From Bdellovibrionales bacterium (lineage in GTDB: Bacteria > Bdellovibrionota > UBA1018), in NCBI GenBank assembly GCA_016786465.1, contig JAEUWC010000003.1, forward strand, positions 62,001-126,000: a stretch of 64,000 bases of DNA, given 5' to 3'. Positions 53,301 to 62,016 of the stretch are shown here, one piece after another. Below the pieces are notes generated by a model. It was not told the origin of the DNA. It saw nothing but the letters and a program-made list of their open reading frames with translations, and ran no database searches. How positions within the stretch are numbered: the stretch's first letter is position 1; each line of letters opens with the position of its first letter. The position numbers were made by a program, and so were the translations under genes.

Positions 53301-53407
53301 GCGATAACCGCTTCGGGTGACGCCGAAGGACTGGGTGATGTTTCCGGTGTCTCGGGCGCCTGGGACAAAGTCAAAAGGGCGAGGGTTCCAAATGCCAAGC
53401 GTTTCAT
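50384..53407 (-). CDS. Exported M1-family aminopeptidase N-like protein with low-complexity insertion
   Basis: 1007 residues, gluzincin aminopeptidase. Signal peptide, then a Pro/Ser/Glu-rich segment (about 20-38), an N-terminal beta domain, and the catalytic site [28 protein letters not shown] with HExxH and a distal Glu. [10 protein letters not shown] is the GAMEN-type exopeptidase motif (here SGMEN). About residues 525-590 are a Pro/Ser/Thr and then Asp/Glu-rich linker interrupting the protein. C-terminal helical domain follows. Its last residues, RIRRR, come from the adjacent repeat sequence. It overlaps comEB by 4 bp. Confidence 0.92.
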   Translation of the reverse strand: [1007 protein letters not shown]

Positions 53408-53859
53408 TTTTTATAGGGTTCCATTTTCTCGACTTCGATCCCGACTTCTTTCAAGACGTCTAGGGAATCGCGGACTCGGTAGTCCTGGTGGTAATAGACC
53501 TTTTTTACGTTGCCTAAGTTGATCAAGCGCTTGGCGCACTGAACACAGGGCAGATGGGTGACGAATGCGACTTTTTCGGTGAATCGTGGAGCATCGCAAT
53601 TAATGACCGCGTTTTCTTCTGAATGCAGGCATCCGCAATTGCCGGGTTCTTCACGATCGCAGCCGTTATGCAGTCCCGTGGCGTTTCCGTTGTAGCCAAT
53701 GGCCAAAACTTTTCTGAAGTCCGTGGAAGTAATCACGGTGCCGACTTGCAGCCTGTGGCAAGTCGATCGAAGCGCTAAAGTGTGCGCCAGTGCCATGTAC
53801 ACCGACGGAAAACTGGGGCGTTCTCGCGAAGCCTTCTTTTTGGTCGTTGAGGTAGACAC
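53404..53859 (-). CDS. comEB: dCMP deaminase (ComEB-like)
   Basis: 151 residues. Zn-dependent deamination of dCMP to dUMP for thymidylate synthesis. Zinc and catalytic motifs HSEENAVI (HxE) and PCVQCAK (PCxxC) are intact, and the N-terminal RSTCHRLQVGTVI with GYNGNATGLHNGCD matches the bacterial dCMP deaminase/ComEB group. It sits between orn (1-bp overlap) and the M1 aminopeptidase (4-bp overlap) in a three-gene operon. Confidence 0.92.
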   Translation of the reverse strand: MSTSTTKKKASRERPSFPSVYMALAHTLALRSTCHRLQVGTVITSTDFRKVLAIGYNGNATGLHNGCDREEPGNCGCLHSEENAVINCDAPRFTEKVAFVTHLPCVQCAKRLINLGNVKKVYYHQDYRVRDSLDVLKEVGIEVEKMEPYKK

Positions 53860-54407
53860 TAAGTTTTTTCCCCGGCTTTTGGGTTTACGAATGAAAGGTA
53901 GTGGTCCAATTCACGAATCGATTCGTGAATATCGTCCAGTGCCCGGTGACCATTCTTCTTCTTGAACTGGATCCCGTAGCGGTCGCGATAAACTTCCTTG
54001 AAAGAACTGACGTCGATCATCCTATAGTGGAGTCTTTTTGACAGGTTCTGCCAGTATTGGTCAATAAAGCGGCGATCGTTGCCGATGCTGTTTCCGCAAA
54101 TCACGACCCTTTCGTCCTTTGGGTAATGACGTTCGACCAGCGAAATCAGTTCTTTTTCGACCTGGTCAATGGGGGTTCCCTTGGGAACGTCGGCGGTCAG
54201 GCCGCTTTTTCCATGGTTTTCTTTGCACCAGTCGTTCATCCCGTCCAGGACCGACTGCGGCTGGAAAACCACGCGGTGCAGGCTTTCCAAAGGTTTTAAG
54301 TCCACGCCCGTCACAATGGCGGCAACTTCCAGGATATGGTCCTTTTTTTCGTCCAACCCCGTCATTTCGAGGTCCATCCAGAAGAACTTTTTAGAATGAC
54401 CGGCCAT
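53859..54407 (-). CDS. orn: Oligoribonuclease
   Basis: 182 residues. Degrades 2-5 nt RNA fragments and, in many bacteria, pGpG from cyclic-di-GMP turnover. DEDD motifs: FFWMDLEMTGLD (Exo I, DxE), GNSIGNDRRFIDQY (Exo II) and YRDRYGIQFKKKNGHRALDDIHESIREL (Exo III with catalytic His). Length matches Orn. First gene of the orn-comEB-M1 operon and divergent from fusA. Confidence 0.95.
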   Translation of the reverse strand: MAGHSKKFFWMDLEMTGLDEKKDHILEVAAIVTGVDLKPLESLHRVVFQPQSVLDGMNDWCKENHGKSGLTADVPKGTPIDQVEKELISLVERHYPKDERVVICGNSIGNDRRFIDQYWQNLSKRLHYRMIDVSSFKEVYRDRYGIQFKKKNGHRALDDIHESIRELDHYLSFVNPKAGEKT

Positions 54408-54559
54408 GGTGTTTGCGTCTCCTTAGGAAGTCGTGTCTTGAGTCCTTAAATCTACCCTGGGATCGGCGCCCTAGGCTAGCCATCTCCCTGTTTTTTAATT
54501 GATTAAGTTAGTCGTTTGCGAGTAAACCTGTCGCCACTCAAAAATTTTAAGGAGACCCC

Positions 54560-56671
54560 ATGTCTGGATCGAAAGTACCTATTGAAAAAGTGCGTAATAT
54601 TGGGATTTCTGCCCACATTGACTCGGGCAAGACCACCCTTTCCGAGCGCATTCTTTTTTACACCAACAAGATTCACGCGATTCACGAAGTCAAAGGCAAG
54701 GACGGCGTCGGCGCCGTCATGGACTCGATGGATTTGGAACGTGAAAAAGGCATCACGATTCAATCCGCCGCAACTTATTGCGAGTGGAAGGGCTTCAACA
54801 TCAACTTGATCGACACTCCAGGACACGTCGACTTCACCGTGGAAGTCGAACGTTCGCTTCGAGTTCTAGACGGCGCAGTTCTGGTTCTTTGTTCAGTCGC
54901 AGGCGTTCAATCTCAGTCGATCACTGTTGACCGCCAGATGAAGCGTTACAAAGTTCCTCGCATCTGCTTTGTCAACAAGATGGACCGCGCTGGCGCAAAC
55001 CCGTTCCGCGGCGTTCAAATGCTTCGCGACAAGCTGGCTCACAACGCTCATTTGATTACCTATCCCATCGGCGCTGAAGACCAATTCAAGGGCGTGGTCG
55101 ACCTAGTCACCATGCGCGCATTCTATTTCGACGGCGAAAACGGCGAAAAAGTTCGTGAAGAAGAATGTCCAGCCGACATTTTGGGCGAAGCCAAGAAGTA
55201 CCGCGAAAACTTAGTCGCTGCTGTCGGCGACTTCGACGAAGAAGTCGGCATGAAGTACCTGGAAGGCCAGGACGTTTCCGTAGACGAACTTCGCCGCGCG
55301 ATTCGTAAGGCGACGCTTTCGCTGAACTTCACCCCAGTGATGACGGGATCTGCGTACAAGAACAAAGGCGTTCAGCTTTTGTTGGATGCGGTCACTTATT
55401 ACCTTCCAAACCCATCCGAACGCGAAAACATCGCTTTGGACCAAAACAACAACGAAGAAAAAGTCGTTTTGAAATCGGAAGCGAACCTTCCTTTCGTTGC
55501 TTTGGCGTTCAAACTGGACGAAGGCCGCTATGGTCAGCTGACTTACATGCGGATCTATCAAGGCAAGGTCAATAAAGGCGACGTGATCTTCAACTCGAAC
55601 AACGGAAAGAAAGTCAAAATTCCCCGTCTGGTCCAGATGCACTCGAACGAAATGAACGAAATCGAAACCTGTCAGGCAGGCGATATCGTCGCTTTCTTCG
55701 GTGTCGATTGCGCCACCGGTGACACTTTCACTGACGGCACTGTTAAGTACACGATGACTTCGATGTTCGTTCCAAACGCCGTGATTTCTTTGGCGATTGC
55801 GCCAAAGGACAAGGCGGGTTCTGCGAACTTCTCGAAAGCCCTGAACAAGTTCACCAAAGAAGACCCGACTTTCCGGGTTCACCGCGATGAAGAATCCAAC
55901 GAAACAATCATCAGCGGCATGGGCGAACTTCACTTGGAAATTTACTGCGAACGCATCAAGCGGGAATTCAACTGCGAAGTCGTCGTCGGTAAGCCTCAGG
56001 TCGCGTTCCGTGAAACCATCACGCGCAAAGCTGAATTCAACTACACCCACAAAAAGCAGTCGGGTGGTAAGGGTCAATTCGGTCGCGTCGCGGGCTTCAT
56101 CGAACCGTTGCCAGCAGATTCAGCGCAGACTTACGAATTCGTCGACGATATCGTCGGCGGTGTGATTCCGCGTAACTTCATCCCTGCCTGCGATAAGGGC
56201 TTCCAAGAAGCGGTCAAAGAAGGCCGTTTGATCGGGTTTCCAATCGTCGGCGTTCGCGTCACCATCAACGATGGCGCTTACCACGATGTTGACTCGGACG
56301 AATTGTCGTTCCGCACGGCTGCGATCATGGGCTTCCGCGAAGCTTATGAAAAAGCTGGCGCTTCGGTTCTGGAACCGATCATGAAACTGGAAACCCAGGC
56401 TCCGGAAGAATTCCAGGGTACGGTCATGGGTCAGATCAACCAGCGCCGCGGCATCATCGTCAACAGCGGAACCAACGAAGGTTACGCGATCATCGAAGCC
56501 GAAGTTCCTTTGACGGAAATGTTCGGATATTCGACCGACCTACGTTCGGCAACCCAAGGAAAAGGCGAATTCACGATGGAATTCGCAAAGTACTCGGTCG
56601 TTCCACGTAACGTCCAAGACGAAATGATGAAGAAGTACCAAGAAAAGAAAGCAGCTGGCGCCAAGAAGTAA
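54560..56671 (+). CDS. fusA: Elongation factor G, spd/mitochondrial EF-G1 type
   Basis: 703 residues, five EF-G domains. The P-loop [10 protein letters not shown] has Ser where classical bacterial EF-G has Ala (AHIDAGKTT). [16 protein letters not shown] and [12 protein letters not shown] match the mitochondrial EF-G1/spdEFG1 group known from spirochaetes, planctomycetes and delta-type bacteria. In that group EF-G1 performs translocation and a separate EF-G2 recycles ribosomes. NKMD (NKMDRAG) and domain IV/V motifs are normal. Strong AAGGAG at 54549-54554. Not located in a str operon (no rpsL, rpsG or tuf nearby). Confidence 0.93.
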   Translation: MSGSKVPIEKVRNIGISAHIDSGKTTLSERILFYTNKIHAIHEVKGKDGVGAVMDSMDLEREKGITIQSAATYCEWKGFNINLIDTPGHVDFTVEVERSLRVLDGAVLVLCSVAGVQSQSITVDRQMKRYKVPRICFVNKMDRAGANPFRGVQMLRDKLAHNAHLITYPIGAEDQFKGVVDLVTMRAFYFDGENGEKVREEECPADILGEAKKYRENLVAAVGDFDEEVGMKYLEGQDVSVDELRRAIRKATLSLNFTPVMTGSAYKNKGVQLLLDAVTYYLPNPSERENIALDQNNNEEKVVLKSEANLPFVALAFKLDEGRYGQLTYMRIYQGKVNKGDVIFNSNNGKKVKIPRLVQMHSNEMNEIETCQAGDIVAFFGVDCATGDTFTDGTVKYTMTSMFVPNAVISLAIAPKDKAGSANFSKALNKFTKEDPTFRVHRDEESNETIISGMGELHLEIYCERIKREFNCEVVVGKPQVAFRETITRKAEFNYTHKKQSGGKGQFGRVAGFIEPLPADSAQTYEFVDDIVGGVIPRNFIPACDKGFQEAVKEGRLIGFPIVGVRVTINDGAYHDVDSDELSFRTAAIMGFREAYEKAGASVLEPIMKLETQAPEEFQGTVMGQINQRRGIIVNSGTNEGYAIIEAEVPLTEMFGYSTDLRSATQGKGEFTMEFAKYSVVPRNVQDEMMKKYQEKKAAGAKK

Positions 56672-56680
56672 AAGGTGCCC

Positions 56681-56738
56681 GCGCCTTTTGGCGCAATTCA
56701 TTTCCCCGTCTGGGTGCTACCCAGGCGGGGTTTTTTTT
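56681..56738 (+). terminator. Rho-independent terminator after fusA
   Basis: Main stem 56704-56715 / 56719-56730 (12 bp, one G-U pair) with a GCT loop, then eight T at 56731-56738. A smaller GCGCC-TTTT-GGCGC hairpin (56681-56694) precedes it without a T-tract. Ends fusA transcription before the next gene. Confidence 0.95.
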
Positions 56739-56765
56739 AAGACCTTTTTGTTTTACAGAGGCGAA

Positions 56766-57335
56766 ATGTCAGACTCAAAAGTTTCGATTGGACCGTTTAC
56801 AGTTTCAGGTGCGAATCAGGTTCAGGAAATCTTGGATCAAAAGGGAATCGCTTACGAAAGAAGCGATGACCAAAACAGTTTGGCAATCCAGGAAGAAGAG
56901 TGGGCAAGAAACCCGACTACGGCTCGCCACGGTGCTGCTTATCAGCCCGCCTACATTTCGCTGGTGCTTGATCGATCGGGCTATGAACAAGTGAAGGAAA
57001 GTCTGGTTAAGTTTGGGGTCGTGAATCCGCCTAACCTGCAGGAATTGGAAGCCGAATCGGACGAACCGCTGCCGCTTCCCGATTTCAATGAAGACGAAGA
57101 ATACTGCTGCCCAAAGTGTGGGTATTCCCCGGACGTTGAATCCTTTGGTGGAATGGGCCAAGACCAGCACCCTGAACTGCGGTGCGTGAATCACGACATC
57201 CCATTGATGAAGGTTTCAACGCTTTCGCGTTCGCGCAAAAAAACGGATGTCGGCCGCGACAGTTTTATTTGGGGAGCAGTCATCCTTTTGGTCGGGCTGC
57301 TGATCGTCGTAACTGTTTTTGAAATGCATGGGTAA
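56766..57335 (+). CDS. Membrane-anchored zinc-ribbon-like protein
   Basis: 189 residues from the ATG at 56766, preceded by AGAGG; the longer frame would cross the fusA terminator. N-terminal 100 residues are acidic and alpha/beta, reminiscent of DUF2007-type small signalling domains. EEYCCPKCGY (about 118-126) with later RCVNHD forms a probable zinc ribbon. A single C-terminal transmembrane helix (FIWGAVILLVGLLIVVTVF) anchors it with the bulk in the cytoplasm. Function unknown. Confidence 0.65.
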   Translation: MSDSKVSIGPFTVSGANQVQEILDQKGIAYERSDDQNSLAIQEEEWARNPTTARHGAAYQPAYISLVLDRSGYEQVKESLVKFGVVNPPNLQELEAESDEPLPLPDFNEDEEYCCPKCGYSPDVESFGGMGQDQHPELRCVNHDIPLMKVSTLSRSRKKTDVGRDSFIWGAVILLVGLLIVVTVFEMHG

Positions 57336-57438
57336 ATGCCGGTCTGCGCCCAGGACGCGGTAAGTTGTCGATGAAATACGCCTTGCGTCACTAAAAATAG
57401 AACTTTGAAGGTCGATCGCTCGAGGTTACAGGCTTCGC

Positions 57439-58305
57439 ATGCAAAAAATTCGAAAGAATCTGTTGGCAGGTTTCGGTTTCCTGACTTTTTTTGTGACCAG
57501 CGCGAATGCAGATGTCCTTTATCAGGCTTACACGGATCTTGTGCCATTGAAGCCTTTGTCGACGCGAGAATTGCTTCAGGTTTTTTCGGATCAGGCGAAC
57601 TTGGTGAATCAGATTCTGGCACCCAAGTTGGTCGAACGTGATCAAAAGATTGCGTCTTACAAGGCTGAAATTGCTAGAATTCGAGCCGAACTCAACGGAA
57701 AGCTAACGAAGTGCGGAACGGACGCATCCTGTGCGAAAGGGGTAGCCACCCGGGCCTCCATTGAGATTCAAGTTCAAGAGAGAAATATCGTCGCAGCGGA
57801 ATCCAGCTACGAGACTGCTCGGTACAATGAAAACGCCAACGCGCGACAAGGCCAGCTTCGCGGCTTGATGTATCACGGGATGCTTCGCCTTCTTGCGGAT
57901 TCAAAGGTCCGCATGACTCAGGGTCAGACGATCATCCAGCCGACCTTTGTTTTTCATGCAGATGAGGCTTCTCGGGATGCTTACTGCAAGGCTTCTCCGC
58001 AACCGCTGGTCAATCCGCAGTACTGCGGATCCCCGGTCACCAATGACTTGCATAACGCGTTTGTTTACTGGTCTAGGATCCATTCGGATCAATACATCGA
58101 AGAGATTGCGTTTTTTGACACGAACTTTTGGTACCACCTAGAAGGGCCCACTTATAAAAAGCTGGAAGCCGTCAGCGAAGCCCAATTGGACGCCCTTTTC
58201 AAAACTGTGGTCGACAAGTTTGATGCATACACGACCTGCCAGGCTTCAAGGTACGTTTCCGACGAGGCGTGTGCGCAAACCGTTCAGAAGGCGCAGAGGA
58301 TCTAA
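57439..58305 (+). CDS. Exported coiled-coil protein of unknown function
   Basis: 288 residues. Signal peptide (ending TSANA), a coiled-coil segment about 50-135 (RDQKIASYKAEIARIRAELNGKL...SIEIQVQERNIVAAESSYETARY) and a C-terminal domain with a cysteine set (YCKASPQ, YCGSP, CQASRYVSDEACAQ). No known family. Isolated transcription unit between the zinc-ribbon protein and the ABC exporter pair. Confidence 0.65.
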   Translation: MQKIRKNLLAGFGFLTFFVTSANADVLYQAYTDLVPLKPLSTRELLQVFSDQANLVNQILAPKLVERDQKIASYKAEIARIRAELNGKLTKCGTDASCAKGVATRASIEIQVQERNIVAAESSYETARYNENANARQGQLRGLMYHGMLRLLADSKVRMTQGQTIIQPTFVFHADEASRDAYCKASPQPLVNPQYCGSPVTNDLHNAFVYWSRIHSDQYIEEIAFFDTNFWYHLEGPTYKKLEAVSEAQLDALFKTVVDKFDAYTTCQASRYVSDEACAQTVQKAQRI

Positions 58306-58357
58306 ACCCAAACGCTTTCGATGGAGTATTGCGTTTCCCGCGGCTAGAATCATTTAG

Positions 58358-60247
58358 ATGAGCTGGTCTGGGAAATGGCACGACCTTCGCGACGTCCGCG
58401 CCGCGCTTTGGACATATCGTCGGTATGTCGCAGTAGGGCTATTTTCGTTGGCGCTAGTCGACGCGTTGGAATTGATGCCGCCCCTTTTGCTGAAAGAAGC
58501 TGCCGACGTGGTCGCGGCTGCCGTGGGATCAGAAAAATCGGGACTGGGTTCGTCGGTATCGTCTGATCTGACGCTTTCAAAGTTGACCCGAATTGCGGGC
58601 CTTTATCTTTTGGTCGCGATCCTTCAGGGGTTCTGTCGCTACGGTTGGCGAATGTACCTGATTCGCGCAAGCCACTGGGCAGGACGCGACCTTCGCGAAA
58701 AATTTGCCAAGCACCTTTTCAGCTTAAGCCCCAGTTTTTTTGACCGAAGCAAGATCGGGGATTTGATGACTCTGGCGACCCAGGATGTGGAATCCGTCAA
58801 GGTGGCCATTGGTCATGGTGTCCTGGTTTTAGCCGATGCGTTTTTCTATCTGGTCACCGTTCCTTTTGTGATGATCCATTTGGCGCCGGGGCTGACGGTT
58901 TGGGTATTGGCCCCGATGCTGATCATGCCTTGGATCGTCCGAAAATCAGAAACGGAAATCCATCGCCGCTTCACCCAGCTTCAAGAAGCGCAGTCCAAGC
59001 TTGCAAATATCGCCCAAGAAACCTTTGCGGGGATTCGCGTGGTGAAATCGCTTTCTGCTGAATCGATTCGCAGTCGGCTATTTTCCGAAGCCGGACAAGA
59101 AATTCAGAAAAAAGGTCTTAGGCTTGCTCGAATTCAAGCGGCCTTTGGGCCAAACTTGGATTTCGTTTTGTCGTTAAGCCTTTTGGTTCTTTTGGCATTG
59201 GGCGGGTATCAGGTCATCCAAGGCGCAATCACGATTGGAACCTTCATTGCTTTTCACCGCTACTTGCACAAGTTGTCCTGGCCCATGACGGCCGTGGGTT
59301 TGGGACTGAATTACTTGAAGCGTGCGGCGGTCAGTTCGGATCGCTTGGATCAGGTCTTTCTTCAAAAATCGGATGTTGAAAACAGTAGCCCAGCTTCAGG
59401 CGCGGTTTCTGAAATGCGCGTGAATCGAATGGACATCGAAGCCAGGAATCTTTGCTTTCGTTATCCGGGCTCGGAATCGGTGGCCGGTGGGCGCCTTGCC
59501 TTGGATCACGTCAGTTTCAAGATCCCGGAAAAATCAAAGATCGCTTTGGTTGGGCCGCTGGGGTCGGGAAAATCGACCCTGATGTCGCTTCTGGTTCGAT
59601 CTTATCCCGTGAATCGGGGGCAGCTTTTCATCGGCGGCGTGGACGTGAACGATTGGGACCTTTCCCAGCTTCGCGAAAAAATTTCGTGGGTCAGTCAGGA
59701 TGTTTTTCTTTTCAGCGAAACCGTGGATTGGAACCTTCGCTTGGGTTTAAGCCTGGAAGCTTCAACCCAGAACGCGTCCGAAGCCTGGATCCAAGAAGCT
59801 GCACGTTCAGCAGCCGTTTTTGATGAAATTCAGGGGATGCCTCAGGGCTTTGAAAGCATGCTCGGAGAGCGCGGAGTGAATCTTTCAGGTGGTCAAAAAC
59901 AAAGGATCACGCTTGGGCGCGGGCTGGTTCGGTTGAAGGAACGGACTTCGGTCCTGCTTCTGGATGACGCGCTTTCCAGCGTCGACGTTCAAACTGAAAA
60001 GCGAATCATTGATTCGGTTCTGAAATCTGAAAATGTTCCAACGCTTTTTATCGCGGCTCATCGTCCTTCGACTTTTTCGTTTATGGATCAGATCCTGGTC
60101 TTTGACCAAGGACGCTTGGTCGATCAGGGAAGTTTCCAGGAACTTTCAAGTCGACGTTCGGGTGTCTTTAAAAAAATCTTGGATGAAGCGAAAGCCAAGC
60201 AGGCGTTAGCAGAACTATCCCAGGAAGACGGGGGGCAAGACTTGTGA
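58358..60247 (+). CDS. ABC exporter half-transporter with degenerate ATPase site
   Basis: 629 residues. N-terminal six-helix exporter domain (about 20-320), then an ATP-binding domain: Walker A LVGPLGSGKSTL, ABC signature NLSGGQKQR, Walker B LLLDDALSSVD. The catalytic Glu after Walker B is replaced by Asp, as in the regulatory half of heterodimeric exporters (YheI/TmrA-type). The next gene, overlapping by 4 bp, encodes the partner with a canonical Glu. Together they should form one heterodimeric multidrug or lipid exporter. Confidence 0.9.
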   Translation: MSWSGKWHDLRDVRAALWTYRRYVAVGLFSLALVDALELMPPLLLKEAADVVAAAVGSEKSGLGSSVSSDLTLSKLTRIAGLYLLVAILQGFCRYGWRMYLIRASHWAGRDLREKFAKHLFSLSPSFFDRSKIGDLMTLATQDVESVKVAIGHGVLVLADAFFYLVTVPFVMIHLAPGLTVWVLAPMLIMPWIVRKSETEIHRRFTQLQEAQSKLANIAQETFAGIRVVKSLSAESIRSRLFSEAGQEIQKKGLRLARIQAAFGPNLDFVLSLSLLVLLALGGYQVIQGAITIGTFIAFHRYLHKLSWPMTAVGLGLNYLKRAAVSSDRLDQVFLQKSDVENSSPASGAVSEMRVNRMDIEARNLCFRYPGSESVAGGRLALDHVSFKIPEKSKIALVGPLGSGKSTLMSLLVRSYPVNRGQLFIGGVDVNDWDLSQLREKISWVSQDVFLFSETVDWNLRLGLSLEASTQNASEAWIQEAARSAAVFDEIQGMPQGFESMLGERGVNLSGGQKQRITLGRGLVRLKERTSVLLLDDALSSVDVQTEKRIIDSVLKSENVPTLFIAAHRPSTFSFMDQILVFDQGRLVDQGSFQELSSRRSGVFKKILDEAKAKQALAELSQEDGGQDL

Positions 60248-62007
60248 AAAAGTCAGGCACCGGAGCGCGGCTTTTAAAAATTTCGCTGGAACATCCAAGG
60301 GCCTTGGTTTTATCGACCTTTTTCTTGGGCTTAGCGACGGCGACCCAGTTGGCCGAACCTTGGGTCCTGGGTCGTTTCATCGATGAAGCTTTGGGACCCA
60401 AGAATATCGAGCGACTTTATTTCTACCTGATCGCGATGGGGTGCCTTTTTGTCCTTCGCTGGGTATCCGCCATCTTGGAAGCTTACTTTATGGAAAGTCT
60501 GGGACAGTCGGTGTCTCAAACGCTTCGCACGCGCGTCTTTGATCACTTTCTTTCTCTTCCGCAAAATTTTTACGATAAATCATCCGCTGGTCGCTGGATC
60601 ACGCGGGTTACAAATGACATTTCGTCGATCCAAGAAATGTATTCGTCCGGGATCGTGACCTTTTTAAGCAATCTTTTGGTGGTCCTAGGGACCGTCGTTT
60701 TGCTTTTTCAGATTCACCCAAGGGCCGCAGCCGGGGTGCTTTTGGTTTTGCTTCCCGTCATTGCGCTATCCGTTTTCTTTAGTCGTTGGCTTGAAGAAGC
60801 CTATCGCAGCGAACGGTCATTGCTTTCGCAGCTGAATTCGTTCTTGGCCGAAAACATTCAAGGAATTCGTGTTCTTCAGCTTTTTGAAAAAACATCGGAA
60901 CAGTTGAAACGTTTCAATTCATTGAACGAAGGTCATGCGGCGGCACGAATCGCAACAACCCGAACCTACGCTTTTTTTCAGCCGCTTTTGACCCTGGCAT
61001 CGGGAATCAGTCTGGGGCTTTTCATGGTCTTGGGCGCAAAGGCTGTTTTCAATCGCGACCTGGAAGTCGGACCTTGGGTCAGTTTTTCAACTTACACGCT
61101 GATGCTTTTTCAACCTTTGAAGGAACTAGCAGATCGGTGGAATACGTTTTTGTCGGCTGCTGCATCTGCTGAACGGGTTTTTGAAGTGTTTGAAGATCGC
61201 CCAGAACCCGGGCGATTGTTCAGTGATCGCCCGCTTCCCGGCGCACGCCGCATTCAAGGCGAAGTGATTTTCGACCGCGTTGGGTTTCAGTACGCAAGCG
61301 GACGTCCGGTTCTTAGCGATGTTACGGCTAGGATTGAACCGGGGCAAAGGATTGGGCTGGTGGGTGCGACGGGGGCGGGGAAGACCACCCTGATTTCTTT
61401 GCTGCTTCGTCTTTACGAAATTACGTCGGGGCGCATCTTTATGGATGGCCGCGAAGTTCGGGAATGGGATCGTGCGGAACTTCGTAAAAACATCGGTTTG
61501 GTTCAGCAAGATGTATTTTTATTTTCGGGGCAGATTTCCGATAACTGGATTTTGGATGACGAAGTTCGCGCACAAAGGATCCGCGATCGCCAAGTCAGCC
61601 AGGTGAAAAGTCCACTGGATCGGTTGTTACAGGAAACCGGTTGGGATCTGGCGCGGGATCTTTCGCGCCCGGTGAATGAACGCGGAACGAACCTAAGCCA
61701 GGGCGAAAGGCAGCTAGTCGCGTTTGTTCGCGCGGCTTTAGGTGACCCGGGTCTTTGGATCCTGGATGAAGCGACTGCGAACATCGACCTAGAAACTGAA
61801 ACCCTGCTTCATCATGCACTTAAAGACCTGGGTCAAGGTCAGACGCAGATTTTGATTGCGCACCGGCTTTCGACCATCGAAGACTGTGATCAGATTTGGG
61901 TGATGCATCAGGGGCGTTTGGTTGAATCGGGTGCGCACCGTGTTCTGCAACAATCGGGCGGCATTTATTCAAAACTTTTGGCGCTGGACCGCGCCGCTTA
62001 CAGCTAG
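60244..62007 (+). CDS. ABC exporter half-transporter, catalytically competent partner
   Basis: 587 residues, GTG start inside the upstream stop. Exporter membrane domain (about 15-310) followed by Walker A LVGATGAGKTTL, signature NLSQGERQLVAF and Walker B LWILDEATANID with catalytic Glu. The LSQGE signature is the non-consensus form seen in the YheH/MdlB-type half, pairing with the LSGGQ/Asp half encoded upstream. The two complement each other in the usual asymmetric manner. The threonine aldolase gene follows after 9 bp and may share the transcript. Confidence 0.9.
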   Translation: MKKSGTGARLLKISLEHPRALVLSTFFLGLATATQLAEPWVLGRFIDEALGPKNIERLYFYLIAMGCLFVLRWVSAILEAYFMESLGQSVSQTLRTRVFDHFLSLPQNFYDKSSAGRWITRVTNDISSIQEMYSSGIVTFLSNLLVVLGTVVLLFQIHPRAAAGVLLVLLPVIALSVFFSRWLEEAYRSERSLLSQLNSFLAENIQGIRVLQLFEKTSEQLKRFNSLNEGHAAARIATTRTYAFFQPLLTLASGISLGLFMVLGAKAVFNRDLEVGPWVSFSTYTLMLFQPLKELADRWNTFLSAAASAERVFEVFEDRPEPGRLFSDRPLPGARRIQGEVIFDRVGFQYASGRPVLSDVTARIEPGQRIGLVGATGAGKTTLISLLLRLYEITSGRIFMDGREVREWDRAELRKNIGLVQQDVFLFSGQISDNWILDDEVRAQRIRDRQVSQVKSPLDRLLQETGWDLARDLSRPVNERGTNLSQGERQLVAFVRAALGDPGLWILDEATANIDLETETLLHHALKDLGQGQTQILIAHRLSTIEDCDQIWVMHQGRLVESGAHRVLQQSGGIYSKLLALDRAAYS

Positions 62008-62016
62008 GGAATAACC

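Noticed and set aside
54499-54527. TTGATT/GTAAAC as the fusA promoter
   Set aside because: Spacing is 17 bp but the -10 match is poor. Not reported as a feature without transcription-start data.
55211-56077. 288-codon open frame antisense to fusA
   Set aside because: It lies entirely within the strongly conserved EF-G gene. Its translation has no family features, and such frames are expected from the strong third-base codon bias here.
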